Part shown: positions 52,214 to 62,030 of the stretch, in pieces
How positions within the stretch are numbered: the first letter of the stretch is position 1
How the letters are laid out: each line of letters starts with the position of its first letter
NCBI RefSeq assembly: GCF_022549775.1
Contig: NZ_JAKZGP010000007.1
Location: 1 to 64,000, forward strand
Direction of reading: 5' to 3'
DNA length: 64,000 bases
Source of the DNA: Belliella filtrata
GTDB taxonomy: Bacteria; Bacteroidota; Bacteroidia; Cytophagales; Cyclobacteriaceae
Program-made: the position numbers and the translations under genes
The notes under the pieces: model-generated
Told to the model about the DNA's origin: nothing
Databases searched by the model: none
Seen by the model: only the letters and a program-made list of their open reading frames with translations

Positions 52214-55200
52214 ATGAACATTAAACCCATCATAATCTTTTTCTTATTATTCAGTTTTGGACAATACCTATTTGCCCAACAGGATAACTATATCATCAAA
52301 AGTCTTACCATAGAAGGCGGACTATCAAATAATCATGTCACCGCTGTTTTAGAGGATTCCAAAGGATTCATTTGGGTTGCGACTTATGATGGGTTGAACA
52401 GGTGGAACGGATATGGATTTGAAATTTTTAAGAAGGACAGTAGTGACCCGAATTCTATTTCTGGGAATTTTATTTACAGCCTCGCTGAAGATAGAAAAGG
52501 AAATATTTGGATAGGAACCAATAATGCTGGTTTGGTAAGGTACAATTTGGCAGAAGATAGGTTTTACAGATATTATACAGAACCAGGGAGTGAAAATTCT
52601 ATACCAGGGAACATTATCCGATGTCTAAAGGTAGACTTAAACGGAAATGTTTGGATTGGGACTAATTATGGTTTGGCTAAATACCAGTCGGGCACTGATG
52701 ACTTCAAACGCTATTCTTTTCCTACTGGTATGTCCAACGATTTGGTTTTAGATACCAGAAGAATCATTGACTCAAATTCCATTGAAATTATAGTTCAAAA
52801 TAGCTTAGGGATTTTTACTTTAAACACTGAAAATGATCTTATTAATAAATTAAGTTTGAAGGTAAACGGTTTTGATGATTTAAAAATTAGTCACACCAGC
52901 CCTATATTTTTTGATAGCTATGAGAACCTTTGGATAGCAAGCTCGAAAGGATTGATCAAAAGAGACTCTACTGGGAGTGTTGAGGTTTTTGAAAACCAGC
53001 CAAATAATCCGAGGAGCTTAAGTAGCAATTCAATTTCACAGATTTTTGAAGATAGTAAAAAGAACCTGTGGATAGGTACGACAAATAAAGGGTTGAATCT
53101 TTATGATAGATTGCAAGGTGAATTTGTGGTATTTCGTGAAAGTAATCTTTTGGATAATGATATAAGCAATGATATCATTACGCATATTACAGAGGATTCG
53201 CATTCAAATCTTTGGGTAGCTACTCAGGAAGGGGGAGTGAATGTGTTGAGTAAAAACCAAAGCCCTTTTATGTTTTTTAGTCACAATCACCAAGATAAAT
53301 TCTCTTTGAGTAGTAATAAAATTGGTTCAATTTGGGAAGATAAAAATGGCATAATTTGGATTGGAACTAAGGAAGGAGGAATAAATAAGTATAGCCAATC
53401 TACCAATACCTTCGATAGGTATCACCTCAACACACCAGCTCATGCATCTAGCGTATTAGGTATTGTATGCGCTGATTCAGACAAACTTTTTGCAGCGGGA
53501 TGGGATATGGGATTGTATAGTTTTGATAAAAGAAATGGTCGCTTTGAAGATCTCATGAAAGGACGGGGGGCTGGTGTCAAGTCTTTGTCTACTAATGTAA
53601 AAGGCCTTCTAAGAGATTTTAAAGGCAATGTATGGTTGGCTACTCATGAAAAGAAGGGGATTACAGTATATGATGCAAAATCTGATCAGTTTTATAATGC
53701 AGACAATGTTGGAGACTTTGATCCTATTTTGTTAGGAGTAGAATATGCGGTTTCTTTTATGGAGGATAGTAAGGGTAGGTTATGGATAGTGACTTACGCT
53801 GGAATATACATGTATGATCACAAAGTCCATAATATCAAGCATGTGGAAAACGATTCTGAAACTTTAAGTTCAAATTATTGCTTTGATATCATGGAAGACG
53901 CCAAAGGGAATATTTGGGTTGGAAGTGCAGGAGGGTTAGATCAGATCTTTGTAGAGAATGATGGCCTTAAAGTCAAAAGATGGAATGAAGTAGAAGATCT
54001 GCCTATCAATATAAAAGGGCTACTGGAAGATGATAGAGGAGATTTTTGGTTGAGTTCCAATCAAGGTTTGACAAAATGGAATCACCAAAATAGCCAGATA
54101 AAGCATTATAGGATCAATAAGGAGATTCCAAACCAGGAGTTTTATGAACGATCCAGGCTGAAATCCAAAGCTGGCGAATTGTATTTTGGAGGTATTCATG
54201 GTTTGCTGAAATTTCATCCAGATAGCTTGATAGATCAGGAGAATAGCCCTAAAGTATATGTGGTGGATTTCCAGCTCTTCAATAAATCACAAAAAGCTGG
54301 AGTAGAAGATTCTCCAATCAAGAAGTCGATCATAGAAACAAACTTTATTGAGCTAGCGCATGATCAGTCTGTTATGACTTTTGAGTTTGCAGGTCTAGAT
54401 TTTAGACCTTTCCAAAGGCTAGAGTATGCATACAAAATGGAAGGCTTTGATGAAGAATGGTATTTCGTTGGTGAAAAAAGATTTGCTACCTACACCAACT
54501 TACCTCCTGGTAGTTATACGTTCAAGGTTCAGTTGGCTGAGGGATCTGAGTTGAAGGATTCTGGAGTGGCTATTGAAATACTTATACATCCACCGTTTTG
54601 GTTGACCCCTTGGGCTTATTTTGCTTATTTCTGTTTCATCATTGCTGTTTTTTATTTTTTTAGAAAAAGTATATTATATCGAGCTCAATTGAGGAATGAG
54701 CTAAAACTTGAAAAGATTCAAATCAAAAATGTTACTGAGACAAATTTGATGAAATTGAGATTTTTCACTAACGTTTCACATGAATTCCGAACACCTTTGA
54801 CACTGATAAAAGCTCCTATCGAAAAGCTAAAATCAGAAAAGACATTAGGTGATGAAGAAAAGCAATATCACTTTGATTTAATTCAAAGAAATACTGATAA
54901 ACTGCTTAAACTGGTAGATCAGCTCATGGATTATCGAAAAATGGAAGCAGGAAGCCTTGTCCTGGAAACATCTCAAGGAGATATTGTTGCATTTGCCAAT
55001 AAAGTTTGGGCAATATTTGAGGTGTTAGCCGCAAAGAAGCATATTACTTATACTTTTGAGTCAAAAGTTCAGAAAATTCACATGACTTTTGATGCAGATA
55101 AATTGGATAAAATCATAAGTAATTTACTATCTAATGCTTTTAAAAATACCAAGGAACATGGACACATTACACTGATTGTGGATGTGTTAGAATTAGAAAA

Positions 55201-56296
55201 TGAATCAGAAAAGTTAGTTTCGATTTCAGTAAAAGATAATGGTGTTGGTATTCCAAAGAAAGACTTGAAGCGTATATTTGAAAGGTTCTATAGTGCACAG
55301 CAAAATGAAGAGGATGCATCAAGCGGTACAGGTATTGGGTTGGCACTTTCACAAGAGTTAGCAGAATTACACAATGGCAAGATCACAGTGACTTCAAAGA
55401 AAGGAGAAGGGTCAGTATTTTCTCTCCTGATTCCACTCAATGTTCAAAGTGTTTCGCAAAAACCAATCAATAAAGTCGATGTAATTCTGGAGTATAAGCA
55501 AGAGCATGATGCCAATGTCCATAACTTAAAGAAAACCTCACTTTCTCGTATACTCGTACTGGAAGATGATACTGAACTAGCAGAATTCATTGCCAATGAG
55601 CTTAAAGACACTTATGAAGTCCTGCTTGCAAAGAATGGAGTTGAAGGTTTGAGAATGGCAACATTGGATATGCCTCAGCTTATCATAAGTGATATCACTA
55701 TGCCAGAAATGGATGGATTGGAATTTTGTAAAAAAATTAAAGAGGACGAGTTGACTAGTCACATTCCTGTGATATTACTTACCGCGCGGTATGCTCAAGA
55801 TGTAAAGCTAGAGGGGTTGAAGTCTGGAGCAGATGATTATATTGTTAAGCCTTTCAACCTAGAAATCCTCAAGTCCAGGGTTTCGAATCTATTGAGTTCC
55901 AGAAAGGAACTTGCTAAAAAGTTCAGAGAAAGTCAAAGTTTTGAATTTGATTCTAATTCTATTGAAGATAGTGATGGGAAACTGATTCAATCAATTATTG
56001 ATATCATTTTGCAGAACATTGAACAAGAAAAAATCAATGCAGATTTTATTGCAGAGCGAGTTAACATGAGCAGATCTTTGGTGTATTTGAAAGTAGAAGC
56101 TTTGACTGGCCAGTCTGTCAATGAGTTTGTAAGAAATATTAGGTTAAAGAAGTCAATGCAGCTTTTAAAAGAAAGCTCAAAGAATATTACTGAAATCGCA
56201 TATGCTGTTGGATTCAGCAGTCAATCATATTTTTCAAGATCTTTTGTCAAGCAGTTTGGTATTTCTCCAAAAGAATATAAAAACAAACAAGGGTAA
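52214..56296 (+). CDS. Hybrid two-component system sensor/AraC regulator (PUL)
   Basis: A 1360-residue one-protein two-component system that senses glycan fragments in the periplasm and activates the adjacent PUL. Order: signal peptide (about 1-25), a two-part Reg_prop beta-propeller to about 680 with repeats such as GNIWIGTNNAGL and NLWIGTTNKGL, a Y_Y_Y domain (LEYAYKMEGFDEEWYFVGEK), a membrane helix (WAYFAYFCFIIAVFYFF), HisKA with His856 in NVSHEFRTP, HATPase (DNGVGIPKKDLKRIFERFYS, GTGIGLALS), a receiver with Asp1160 (ISDITMPEMDG) and a C-terminal AraC helix-turn-helix (AYAVGFSSQSYFSRSF). A TTG at 52205 is also in frame; the ATG at 52214 is preferred. Confidence 0.93.
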   Translation: MNIKPIIIFFLLFSFGQYLFAQQDNYIIKSLTIEGGLSNNHVTAVLEDSKGFIWVATYDGLNRWNGYGFEIFKKDSSDPNSISGNFIYSLAEDRKGNIWIGTNNAGLVRYNLAEDRFYRYYTEPGSENSIPGNIIRCLKVDLNGNVWIGTNYGLAKYQSGTDDFKRYSFPTGMSNDLVLDTRRIIDSNSIEIIVQNSLGIFTLNTENDLINKLSLKVNGFDDLKISHTSPIFFDSYENLWIASSKGLIKRDSTGSVEVFENQPNNPRSLSSNSISQIFEDSKKNLWIGTTNKGLNLYDRLQGEFVVFRESNLLDNDISNDIITHITEDSHSNLWVATQEGGVNVLSKNQSPFMFFSHNHQDKFSLSSNKIGSIWEDKNGIIWIGTKEGGINKYSQSTNTFDRYHLNTPAHASSVLGIVCADSDKLFAAGWDMGLYSFDKRNGRFEDLMKGRGAGVKSLSTNVKGLLRDFKGNVWLATHEKKGITVYDAKSDQFYNADNVGDFDPILLGVEYAVSFMEDSKGRLWIVTYAGIYMYDHKVHNIKHVENDSETLSSNYCFDIMEDAKGNIWVGSAGGLDQIFVENDGLKVKRWNEVEDLPINIKGLLEDDRGDFWLSSNQGLTKWNHQNSQIKHYRINKEIPNQEFYERSRLKSKAGELYFGGIHGLLKFHPDSLIDQENSPKVYVVDFQLFNKSQKAGVEDSPIKKSIIETNFIELAHDQSVMTFEFAGLDFRPFQRLEYAYKMEGFDEEWYFVGEKRFATYTNLPPGSYTFKVQLAEGSELKDSGVAIEILIHPPFWLTPWAYFAYFCFIIAVFYFFRKSILYRAQLRNELKLEKIQIKNVTETNLMKLRFFTNVSHEFRTPLTLIKAPIEKLKSEKTLGDEEKQYHFDLIQRNTDKLLKLVDQLMDYRKMEAGSLVLETSQGDIVAFANKVWAIFEVLAAKKHITYTFESKVQKIHMTFDADKLDKIISNLLSNAFKNTKEHGHITLIVDVLELENESEKLVSISVKDNGVGIPKKDLKRIFERFYSAQQNEEDASSGTGIGLALSQELAELHNGKITVTSKKGEGSVFSLLIPLNVQSVSQKPINKVDVILEYKQEHDANVHNLKKTSLSRILVLEDDTELAEFIANELKDTYEVLLAKNGVEGLRMATLDMPQLIISDITMPEMDGLEFCKKIKEDELTSHIPVILLTARYAQDVKLEGLKSGADDYIVKPFNLEILKSRVSNLLSSRKELAKKFRESQSFEFDSNSIEDSDGKLIQSIIDIILQNIEQEKINADFIAERVNMSRSLVYLKVEALTGQSVNEFVRNIRLKKSMQLLKESSKNITEIAYAVGFSSQSYFSRSFVKQFGISPKEYKNKQG

Positions 56297-56394
56297 ACAG
56301 GATAAATCTGAATTGTTTTTTTAGCAGCTATTTTTCTCAATTCAAGCCCTTGAATCTGATCTTAAATTACTTTTAATGAGATGTTTACGGTGTG

Positions 56395-56428
56395 TAAGAC
56401 AATAATGAATTAAATTTAAACAATATTG
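56395..56428 (+). promoter_or_regulatory. Diverged 21-bp-spaced repeat pair before the PUL operon, probable operator
   Basis: TAAGACAATAATG (56395-56407) and TTAAACAATATTG (56416-56428) resemble the TTAGACAATAATT repeats before the regulator gene, differing at about two or three positions each, and keep the identical 21-bp start-to-start spacing. They sit 67-100 bases before the first PUL gene. Confidence 0.6.
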
Positions 56429-56494
56429 AATCCCTTTTTTTGCATGACAAATTAAAATTGTACCCATATAATTTTAACAATAAAACCTAAAATA

Positions 56495-57367
56495 ATGAGT
56501 ACAATTACTAAACATGCAAGACTTCTTGCCATGGCACTGATCACTACGCTGGTCTATGGTGCATGTGTAGAAGAGGGGGGAGATCTCGAACTTCCAGAAC
56601 CAGGAGAATTGATTGCCACATCAAGCACAAATAGTGTGATGGCGGGAGAGATAGTGACTTTTAAAGATCAATCCACAAAAGTTCATACCAGAAGATGGAG
56701 TTTTCAAGGAGGTACTCCAGCGGTATCAGAAGACCAAGAAGTTGATGTGATTTTTGAAAGAGGTGGCACATTCATCGCTACATTAGATGTGACTTATAGA
56801 GATAACCTCACTGACTCCAAAAATTTTACGATAGAAGTGGAGGGATTGCCAGAGCCAGAAGTACAGCGGATAGGATTTTATACAGAAAATCCAGCGATTA
56901 CAGCCATGGTCAGTGTAAATATTCAAAGAAATAATCAGTTTACTATTACTGAAGTAGAGACTAATGCCTTTGAAGGAACCAAGGCATTGGCACTTACGAT
57001 AGATGGGTCTTCTGATTGGGCTATGGCATCGATTACCCCACAGTCTGGACCTGTTGATCTTAGTGATTACGAGGATGGTTTTTACAATGTAGCGATGAAA
57101 TCTACTAGTAATGGAGAATTTTTGATTAGGTTTCAAAGTGCAGGGCAAAATGCAATCTTGAAATTTACCGCATCAGGTGAAGAATACGGATTCAAAAGAG
57201 ATGGTAACTGGCACAAACTATCCATTCCTATTGCAGACTTTAAAGCTGCCAACAATAGTTTGAATTTAAGCGCAATCAACAACTTGCTAGTATTCAGAAG
57301 CGAGGGGGATGTTAGAAATGCCAATAACTATGATTTTTATATTGATGACTTCTATATATCTAAATAG
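56495..57367 (+). CDS. PKD-domain surface lipoprotein (candidate glycan-binding protein)
   Basis: A 290-residue lipoprotein; the signal ends in LVYGAC (Cys at about residue 23). Residues 35-115 are a PKD domain (VMAGEIVTFKDQSTKVHTRR, WSFQGGTPAVSEDQ). Residues 125-290 look like a beta-sandwich carbohydrate-binding module (TKALALTIDGSSDWAMASIT, YDFYIDDFYISK). Its position directly before SusC/SusD and the absence of a separate SusE/F suggest a surface glycan-binding role that feeds SusC. Function is inferred from context. It heads the operon and is likely under the repeats at 56395. Confidence 0.7.
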   Translation: MSTITKHARLLAMALITTLVYGACVEEGGDLELPEPGELIATSSTNSVMAGEIVTFKDQSTKVHTRRWSFQGGTPAVSEDQEVDVIFERGGTFIATLDVTYRDNLTDSKNFTIEVEGLPEPEVQRIGFYTENPAITAMVSVNIQRNNQFTITEVETNAFEGTKALALTIDGSSDWAMASITPQSGPVDLSDYEDGFYNVAMKSTSNGEFLIRFQSAGQNAILKFTASGEEYGFKRDGNWHKLSIPIADFKAANNSLNLSAINNLLVFRSEGDVRNANNYDFYIDDFYISK

Positions 57368-57438
57368 AATGAGCATTGAATTGTCCCAGATTGCAAATCC
57401 CGAAGATAGAAAAAAGTAAAACCAAAATAACCAATCCA

Positions 57439-60375
57439 ATGAAGTTAAAAATACTCACGATGATCTGTGGACTGATATGCTTGCTAGGTCAAGCATATGC
57501 TCAACAGAGTAGAATAACAGGAAAAGTGATAGATCCAGATGATGGGTTAGGAATACCAGGAGTCAATGTAGTGGTGGAAGGTACTAACACAGGTACGGTG
57601 ACTGATATAGAAGGGAACTATGAAGTAAGTGCTGAATCTAATGCTGTTTTAGTATTTTCTTTTGTAGGCTACCTTACACAGAGAGTTGAAGTAGCAAGTC
57701 GATCTATTATCAATATAGAACTAGGGTCAGATTTGCAAGCTTTGTCTGAAGTAATCGTAGTGGGGTATGGTACTCAGAAGAAAAGTGATATCACTGGAGC
57801 TGTCGCATCCTATAAGGCGGAACAGCTTGAGACAATGCCCACAGTTTCGCTTGGTCAAGCATTACAAGGACGGGTGGCTGGTTTAGCAATAACTAATTCA
57901 GGGTCAGGTGTAGAAGGAGATAATGTAAGCTTACAAATTAGAGGAAGAAATTCCTTGGCAGCAAGCAGCGAGCCATTTATCGTATTGGATGGAATACCTT
58001 ATAATGGCCGAATTTCTGAAATCAACCCCATGGATATTTCATCATTGGAGGTATTAAAAGATGCATCTTCAGCGGCGATTTATGGTGCTAGAGCAGCAAA
58101 TGGTGTTGTCTTGATCACAACCAAAAGGGGAACTACGGGCAAAGCAAAAATTTCATATGATACTTACTTTGGAATAGATCAGATTGCAAATATTCCTGAT
58201 TTGATGGATGGGAATACTTTCTACCAAACCAAAGTTGATCGGTATGGTCTTGGGTCAATCTCTCAGTCAGAGCAGATTGCTTTTGAAAATGGAGTAGACA
58301 CTGACTGGTTGGGTCTTGCAACTAGAATGGGGACAAGACAACAACACAACCTTTCGATCTCAGGGGGAACAGAAGATACAAAGTACTTTATTTCTGGGAA
58401 TTTAGTAGATGCTAAAGGTGTCGCAAAGAACGATGATCTACTTAGAACTACATTGAGACTTAATGTTGACACAAAGATTGCACCTTGGTTGACATTGGGT
58501 ACGAGTAACCAGCTTCTGTATACAGATAGAAGTGCGAATGCAGCAAATTTCGGATCAGCATTCAACATGAACCCACTGACGACACCTTTTCAAGAAGATG
58601 GGGAGACGTTGACGATTTTTCCTTGGCCAGAGGATTCATTCTATGCTAACCCACTAGAGCCTTTCAATATTCTCAATGAGGATAAAACTAGAAGAATCAT
58701 TACTCAAAATTATTTACAGGTCGATGTTCCATTTGTGGAAGGGTTGAAGTTTAGATTGAATACTGGGTACGATTATAGGTATAGAGCTATAGACACATAT
58801 TCTGGTAGAAATACCCGTTCAGGGCTGCAGCAAGGTGGAGTGGCAACTACAAATAATTGGCAGGAGGAAGATTGGATTGTAGAGAACATTCTTACCTATG
58901 ACAAGAGTTTTGGAAAACATACGATAGGATTCACCGGGCTATACAGTGCACAGCAAAGATGGAGTAAAAACCATAACCTAACAGCAAGTGGTTTCCCCAG
59001 TGATATCATGACTAATTTCCAAAATAATTTAGCTACTGTGTGGAATCCAAGTGACAATTACACACAATGGAACTACTTATCGCAAATGGCAAGAGTCAAT
59101 TATGGATTTGACAGCAAATACTTGTTGACACTGACGGCTAGAAGAGACGGATATTCAGGATTTGGAGATGCTACAAAATTCGGTTTGTTTCCTTCTGTTG
59201 CCCTTGGTTGGAACATTGACAGGGAGTCTTTTATGGAGAGCATGGCACTGGTTACTGCATTGAAGCTACGAGTATCTTATGGAGAAAATGGGAATCAAGC
59301 TATTGCACCTTATTCTACCTTGCCTGGCTTGAGTGTTCAGAATTATTTAGATGATTTGAGAGGAACTGCATTTGGATTTTACCCCTCTGGAATTGGAGAT
59401 CCAAGTTTAGGGTGGGAGACTTCAAAATCAACTAATTTGGGTATTGATTTTGGCCTCTTCGAAAATAGAATACAAGGTTCAGTAGATTACTTCATGACCC
59501 AAACAGTGGATTTACTTTTAAATAGAAATATTTCTCAAGTTAACGGGACAGGAATCATCAGGCAGAATATTGGTTCGACAAGGAACAGAGGTCTTGATCT
59601 GCAAATTTCATCGATCAATGTAGACCAAAGAGATTGGAAATGGACAAGTGATTTGACTTTCTCATTTTTCAGGAACGAAATCGTAGATGTGGGACTTCGT
59701 GATGAGTTAGGCAATCCAGCTGATGATTTAGCCAATAGATGGTTTATTGGTCAGCCATTGAATGTGAACTTTAGCTATTTGTTTGATGGAATATGGCAAG
59801 TGGGTGATGATATAGTGAATTCCGCCCAGCCTACGGCAAGACCAGGAGATATTAGAGTCAGAGATGTAAATGGTGACGGAACTATCAATGCTGACGATCG
59901 AACCTTCATAGGAAGTGCAATACCAGATTTTATTGCTGGATTAAACAACACAGTCTCTTACAAAAACTTATCTCTACAGTTTTTTATAAGTACTGTTCAA
60001 GGTTTGACTAGAGGGAATGAGTTGATGAATCCATTTTTTGATGGCCGTACCAGAACGCTGAATAGAAACTGGTGGACACCTGAAAACCCAAATAATGAAT
60101 GGCCAGCAAACAGAGATGACTCGAATGCTTTTCAAGTTCAATATTTTGGAAGATCAAACAATGCCAGTTATGTACGGCTCAATGATGTGACCTTGAGTTA
60201 TAGGTTGAACACTTCACTGTTATCTAAGTGGAAGTTGGGTAGGGCAGAGGTCTATGTCAATGCTAAGAATTTGGTGACAATAACAGACTGGGAAGGAACA
60301 GATCCAGAGCTAAGCAGCCAGAGATCTATACCTTTTGTGAAATCATATATTGCTGGATTTAGAGTACAATTTTAA
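57439..60375 (+). CDS. SusC/RagA-family TonB-dependent outer-membrane transporter
   Basis: A 978-residue outer-membrane channel that imports oligosaccharides with the SusD lid, powered by TonB. A signal peptide (MKLKILTMICGLICLLGQAY) leads to a carboxypeptidase-like N-terminal domain (GKVIDPDDGLGIPGVNVVVE), then the SusC signature EVIVVGYGTQKKSDITGAVA, the plug (QGRVAGLAI, IRGRNSLAASSEPFIVLDGI) and a beta-barrel ending in IAGFRVQF. The frame is open from 57376 (57376-57438 has no signal), but the ATG at 57439 is the true start. Confidence 0.94.
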   Translation: MKLKILTMICGLICLLGQAYAQQSRITGKVIDPDDGLGIPGVNVVVEGTNTGTVTDIEGNYEVSAESNAVLVFSFVGYLTQRVEVASRSIINIELGSDLQALSEVIVVGYGTQKKSDITGAVASYKAEQLETMPTVSLGQALQGRVAGLAITNSGSGVEGDNVSLQIRGRNSLAASSEPFIVLDGIPYNGRISEINPMDISSLEVLKDASSAAIYGARAANGVVLITTKRGTTGKAKISYDTYFGIDQIANIPDLMDGNTFYQTKVDRYGLGSISQSEQIAFENGVDTDWLGLATRMGTRQQHNLSISGGTEDTKYFISGNLVDAKGVAKNDDLLRTTLRLNVDTKIAPWLTLGTSNQLLYTDRSANAANFGSAFNMNPLTTPFQEDGETLTIFPWPEDSFYANPLEPFNILNEDKTRRIITQNYLQVDVPFVEGLKFRLNTGYDYRYRAIDTYSGRNTRSGLQQGGVATTNNWQEEDWIVENILTYDKSFGKHTIGFTGLYSAQQRWSKNHNLTASGFPSDIMTNFQNNLATVWNPSDNYTQWNYLSQMARVNYGFDSKYLLTLTARRDGYSGFGDATKFGLFPSVALGWNIDRESFMESMALVTALKLRVSYGENGNQAIAPYSTLPGLSVQNYLDDLRGTAFGFYPSGIGDPSLGWETSKSTNLGIDFGLFENRIQGSVDYFMTQTVDLLLNRNISQVNGTGIIRQNIGSTRNRGLDLQISSINVDQRDWKWTSDLTFSFFRNEIVDVGLRDELGNPADDLANRWFIGQPLNVNFSYLFDGIWQVGDDIVNSAQPTARPGDIRVRDVNGDGTINADDRTFIGSAIPDFIAGLNNTVSYKNLSLQFFISTVQGLTRGNELMNPFFDGRTRTLNRNWWTPENPNNEWPANRDDSNAFQVQYFGRSNNASYVRLNDVTLSYRLNTSLLSKWKLGRAEVYVNAKNLVTITDWEGTDPELSSQRSIPFVKSYIAGFRVQF

Positions 60376-60387
60376 CTGGTCAAAAAC

Positions 60388-61998
60388 ATGAAAAAGATAT
60401 TATATACAATCATCATATTGATCCTTGCAGGTAGTACAGGATGTGATGAAGAGCAATTCTTAAAAGAAGACCCGAGAGATAACCTGTATGCTGATAACTT
60501 GTTTGGGACTTTTCAAGGTTTTAGGTTAGCTACCAATGCTTTGTTGGATTTTGTCCGTGATGAGCGAGAAGATAAAATCCAATCTGCCGAGCTCGGCTTC
60601 GCATGGAAGATTGGGGTGGATAATGGATGGGCAAATACTGAACTATCATGGACTAGAGGACTCAATCAATATAATATTGAATTGAATCCAGAGATGCAGC
60701 TACTCAATGGAGACACAGCTGGCAATCCTGGTATATTTTTATTGATGTATCGAGCGATCAACTCCGCAAACATGATCATCGCAAGAGCTGAAAACCCAGC
60801 AGTGGATTGGGAAGCTACTTCTCCGGAAATGGAATTGCAAAACAAGCAATTGATTTTGGGACATGCTCATCTTATCAGAGCTTGGGCGTACAGACACTTG
60901 GTTTATAGCTTTGGAGATGTACCTATATCGACAGAGGAGATCAATGGATTGAATTACAAGAATGACTGGGAGCGAAGACCTGTTAGAGAAGTCCAAGAAT
61001 TGATCGTAGAAGATTTGCTTCTGGCAGAAGAATATTTGCCACATGTGTCAAACAGCGTTTTGAACTTATCCGGTGCTATAGCTTCGCATTATCTAGCAGA
61101 AATGTACTTATGGATGGATATGCCAGAACAGGCAAGAGATAAAGCATCTACAGTAGTATATGGTGGTGATTTTTCTCTCACTACTTCACGCTTTGGAGTT
61201 AGGGCCAATGAGCCTGGAGTACCTTTTATGGATCAGTTTTATGATGGAAACATCACAAGAGATCAAGGGAATAGAGAAGCGTTATGGATTTTCCCAAATT
61301 CAGATGTTTTAAATCTTCCAGGGGCAAGTTCTAACTCTATGAGAAGGTCTTGGGTGATCAATTATAATGGATATGCTCCATTTACTCCAGAAAATGGTGG
61401 CAGGGGGATTGGCAGACTTGCTATTTCAGCATGGGCATTTAGTATTTATGAGCCTCAAGATGATAGGTTTAGCGAATATGCTGTAAGGAAGTTTTACATA
61501 GGTTTCGATGGAGATACAATCCGTACCCACATGGAGCCAAGTCAAATGAATATCAATAACAATCGATGGGCTTCTACTAGGAAATGGGATTGGACCTACA
61601 ATGATCCGAATCTTTGGAATGCAAACTATGCTTTTGCAGATCAAGTCTACTTAAGGGTTGCAGAGACTTATTTATTGCTGGCAGAGGCAGAGTTTAAACT
61701 TGGTAATTTGGGTGAGGCAGCAACGCTGATCAATCAGATTAGGAGAAGATCAAATGCTAGTGAAATTTCTCCAAATCAAGTGACAATAGACTTTATTTTA
61801 GATGAAAGATCAAGGGAATTGGTTACCGAGGAGCATAGGAGACACACTATGGTAAGGACTGGTAAATTGGTAGAAAGAAATCGAGCGCACAACAGGTTTG
61901 CTGCAAGCATTCAAGAATTTCAAGTTTTGTTACCGATTCCACAGCGTGTGATTGATGCCAATACAGATAGGGTAATGCCTCAGAATCAAGGATACTAA
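60388..61998 (+). CDS. SusD/RagB-family glycan-binding lipoprotein
   Basis: A 536-residue outer-membrane lipoprotein that forms a lid on SusC and captures oligosaccharide. The signal ends in LAGSTGC (Cys20). The TPR-rich SusD fold is marked by FRLATNALLDFV, LGHAHLIRAWAYRHLVYSFG, DVPISTEEI and DQVYLRVAETYLLLAEAEFK, and the closing LPIPQRVIDANTDRVMPQNQ is a SusD end signature. It follows susC by 12 bases. Confidence 0.94.
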   Translation: MKKILYTIIILILAGSTGCDEEQFLKEDPRDNLYADNLFGTFQGFRLATNALLDFVRDEREDKIQSAELGFAWKIGVDNGWANTELSWTRGLNQYNIELNPEMQLLNGDTAGNPGIFLLMYRAINSANMIIARAENPAVDWEATSPEMELQNKQLILGHAHLIRAWAYRHLVYSFGDVPISTEEINGLNYKNDWERRPVREVQELIVEDLLLAEEYLPHVSNSVLNLSGAIASHYLAEMYLWMDMPEQARDKASTVVYGGDFSLTTSRFGVRANEPGVPFMDQFYDGNITRDQGNREALWIFPNSDVLNLPGASSNSMRRSWVINYNGYAPFTPENGGRGIGRLAISAWAFSIYEPQDDRFSEYAVRKFYIGFDGDTIRTHMEPSQMNINNNRWASTRKWDWTYNDPNLWNANYAFADQVYLRVAETYLLLAEAEFKLGNLGEAATLINQIRRRSNASEISPNQVTIDFILDERSRELVTEEHRRHTMVRTGKLVERNRAHNRFAASIQEFQVLLPIPQRVIDANTDRVMPQNQGY

Positions 61999-62030
61999 AT
62001 GACATGATCGAGGTAATGGTAAATTAAAAT

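Noticed and set aside
52300-54060. Repeated 'GNIWIGT' codons that could look like a tandem DNA repeat array
   Set aside because: They encode Reg_prop propeller repeats in the hybrid regulator. Units are diverged at DNA level and there are no spacers, so it is not a CRISPR or tandem-repeat array.
57376-57438. N-terminal extension of SusC
   Set aside because: It contains no signal sequence and is basic and Lys-rich. The ATG at 57439 gives a proper signal peptide.
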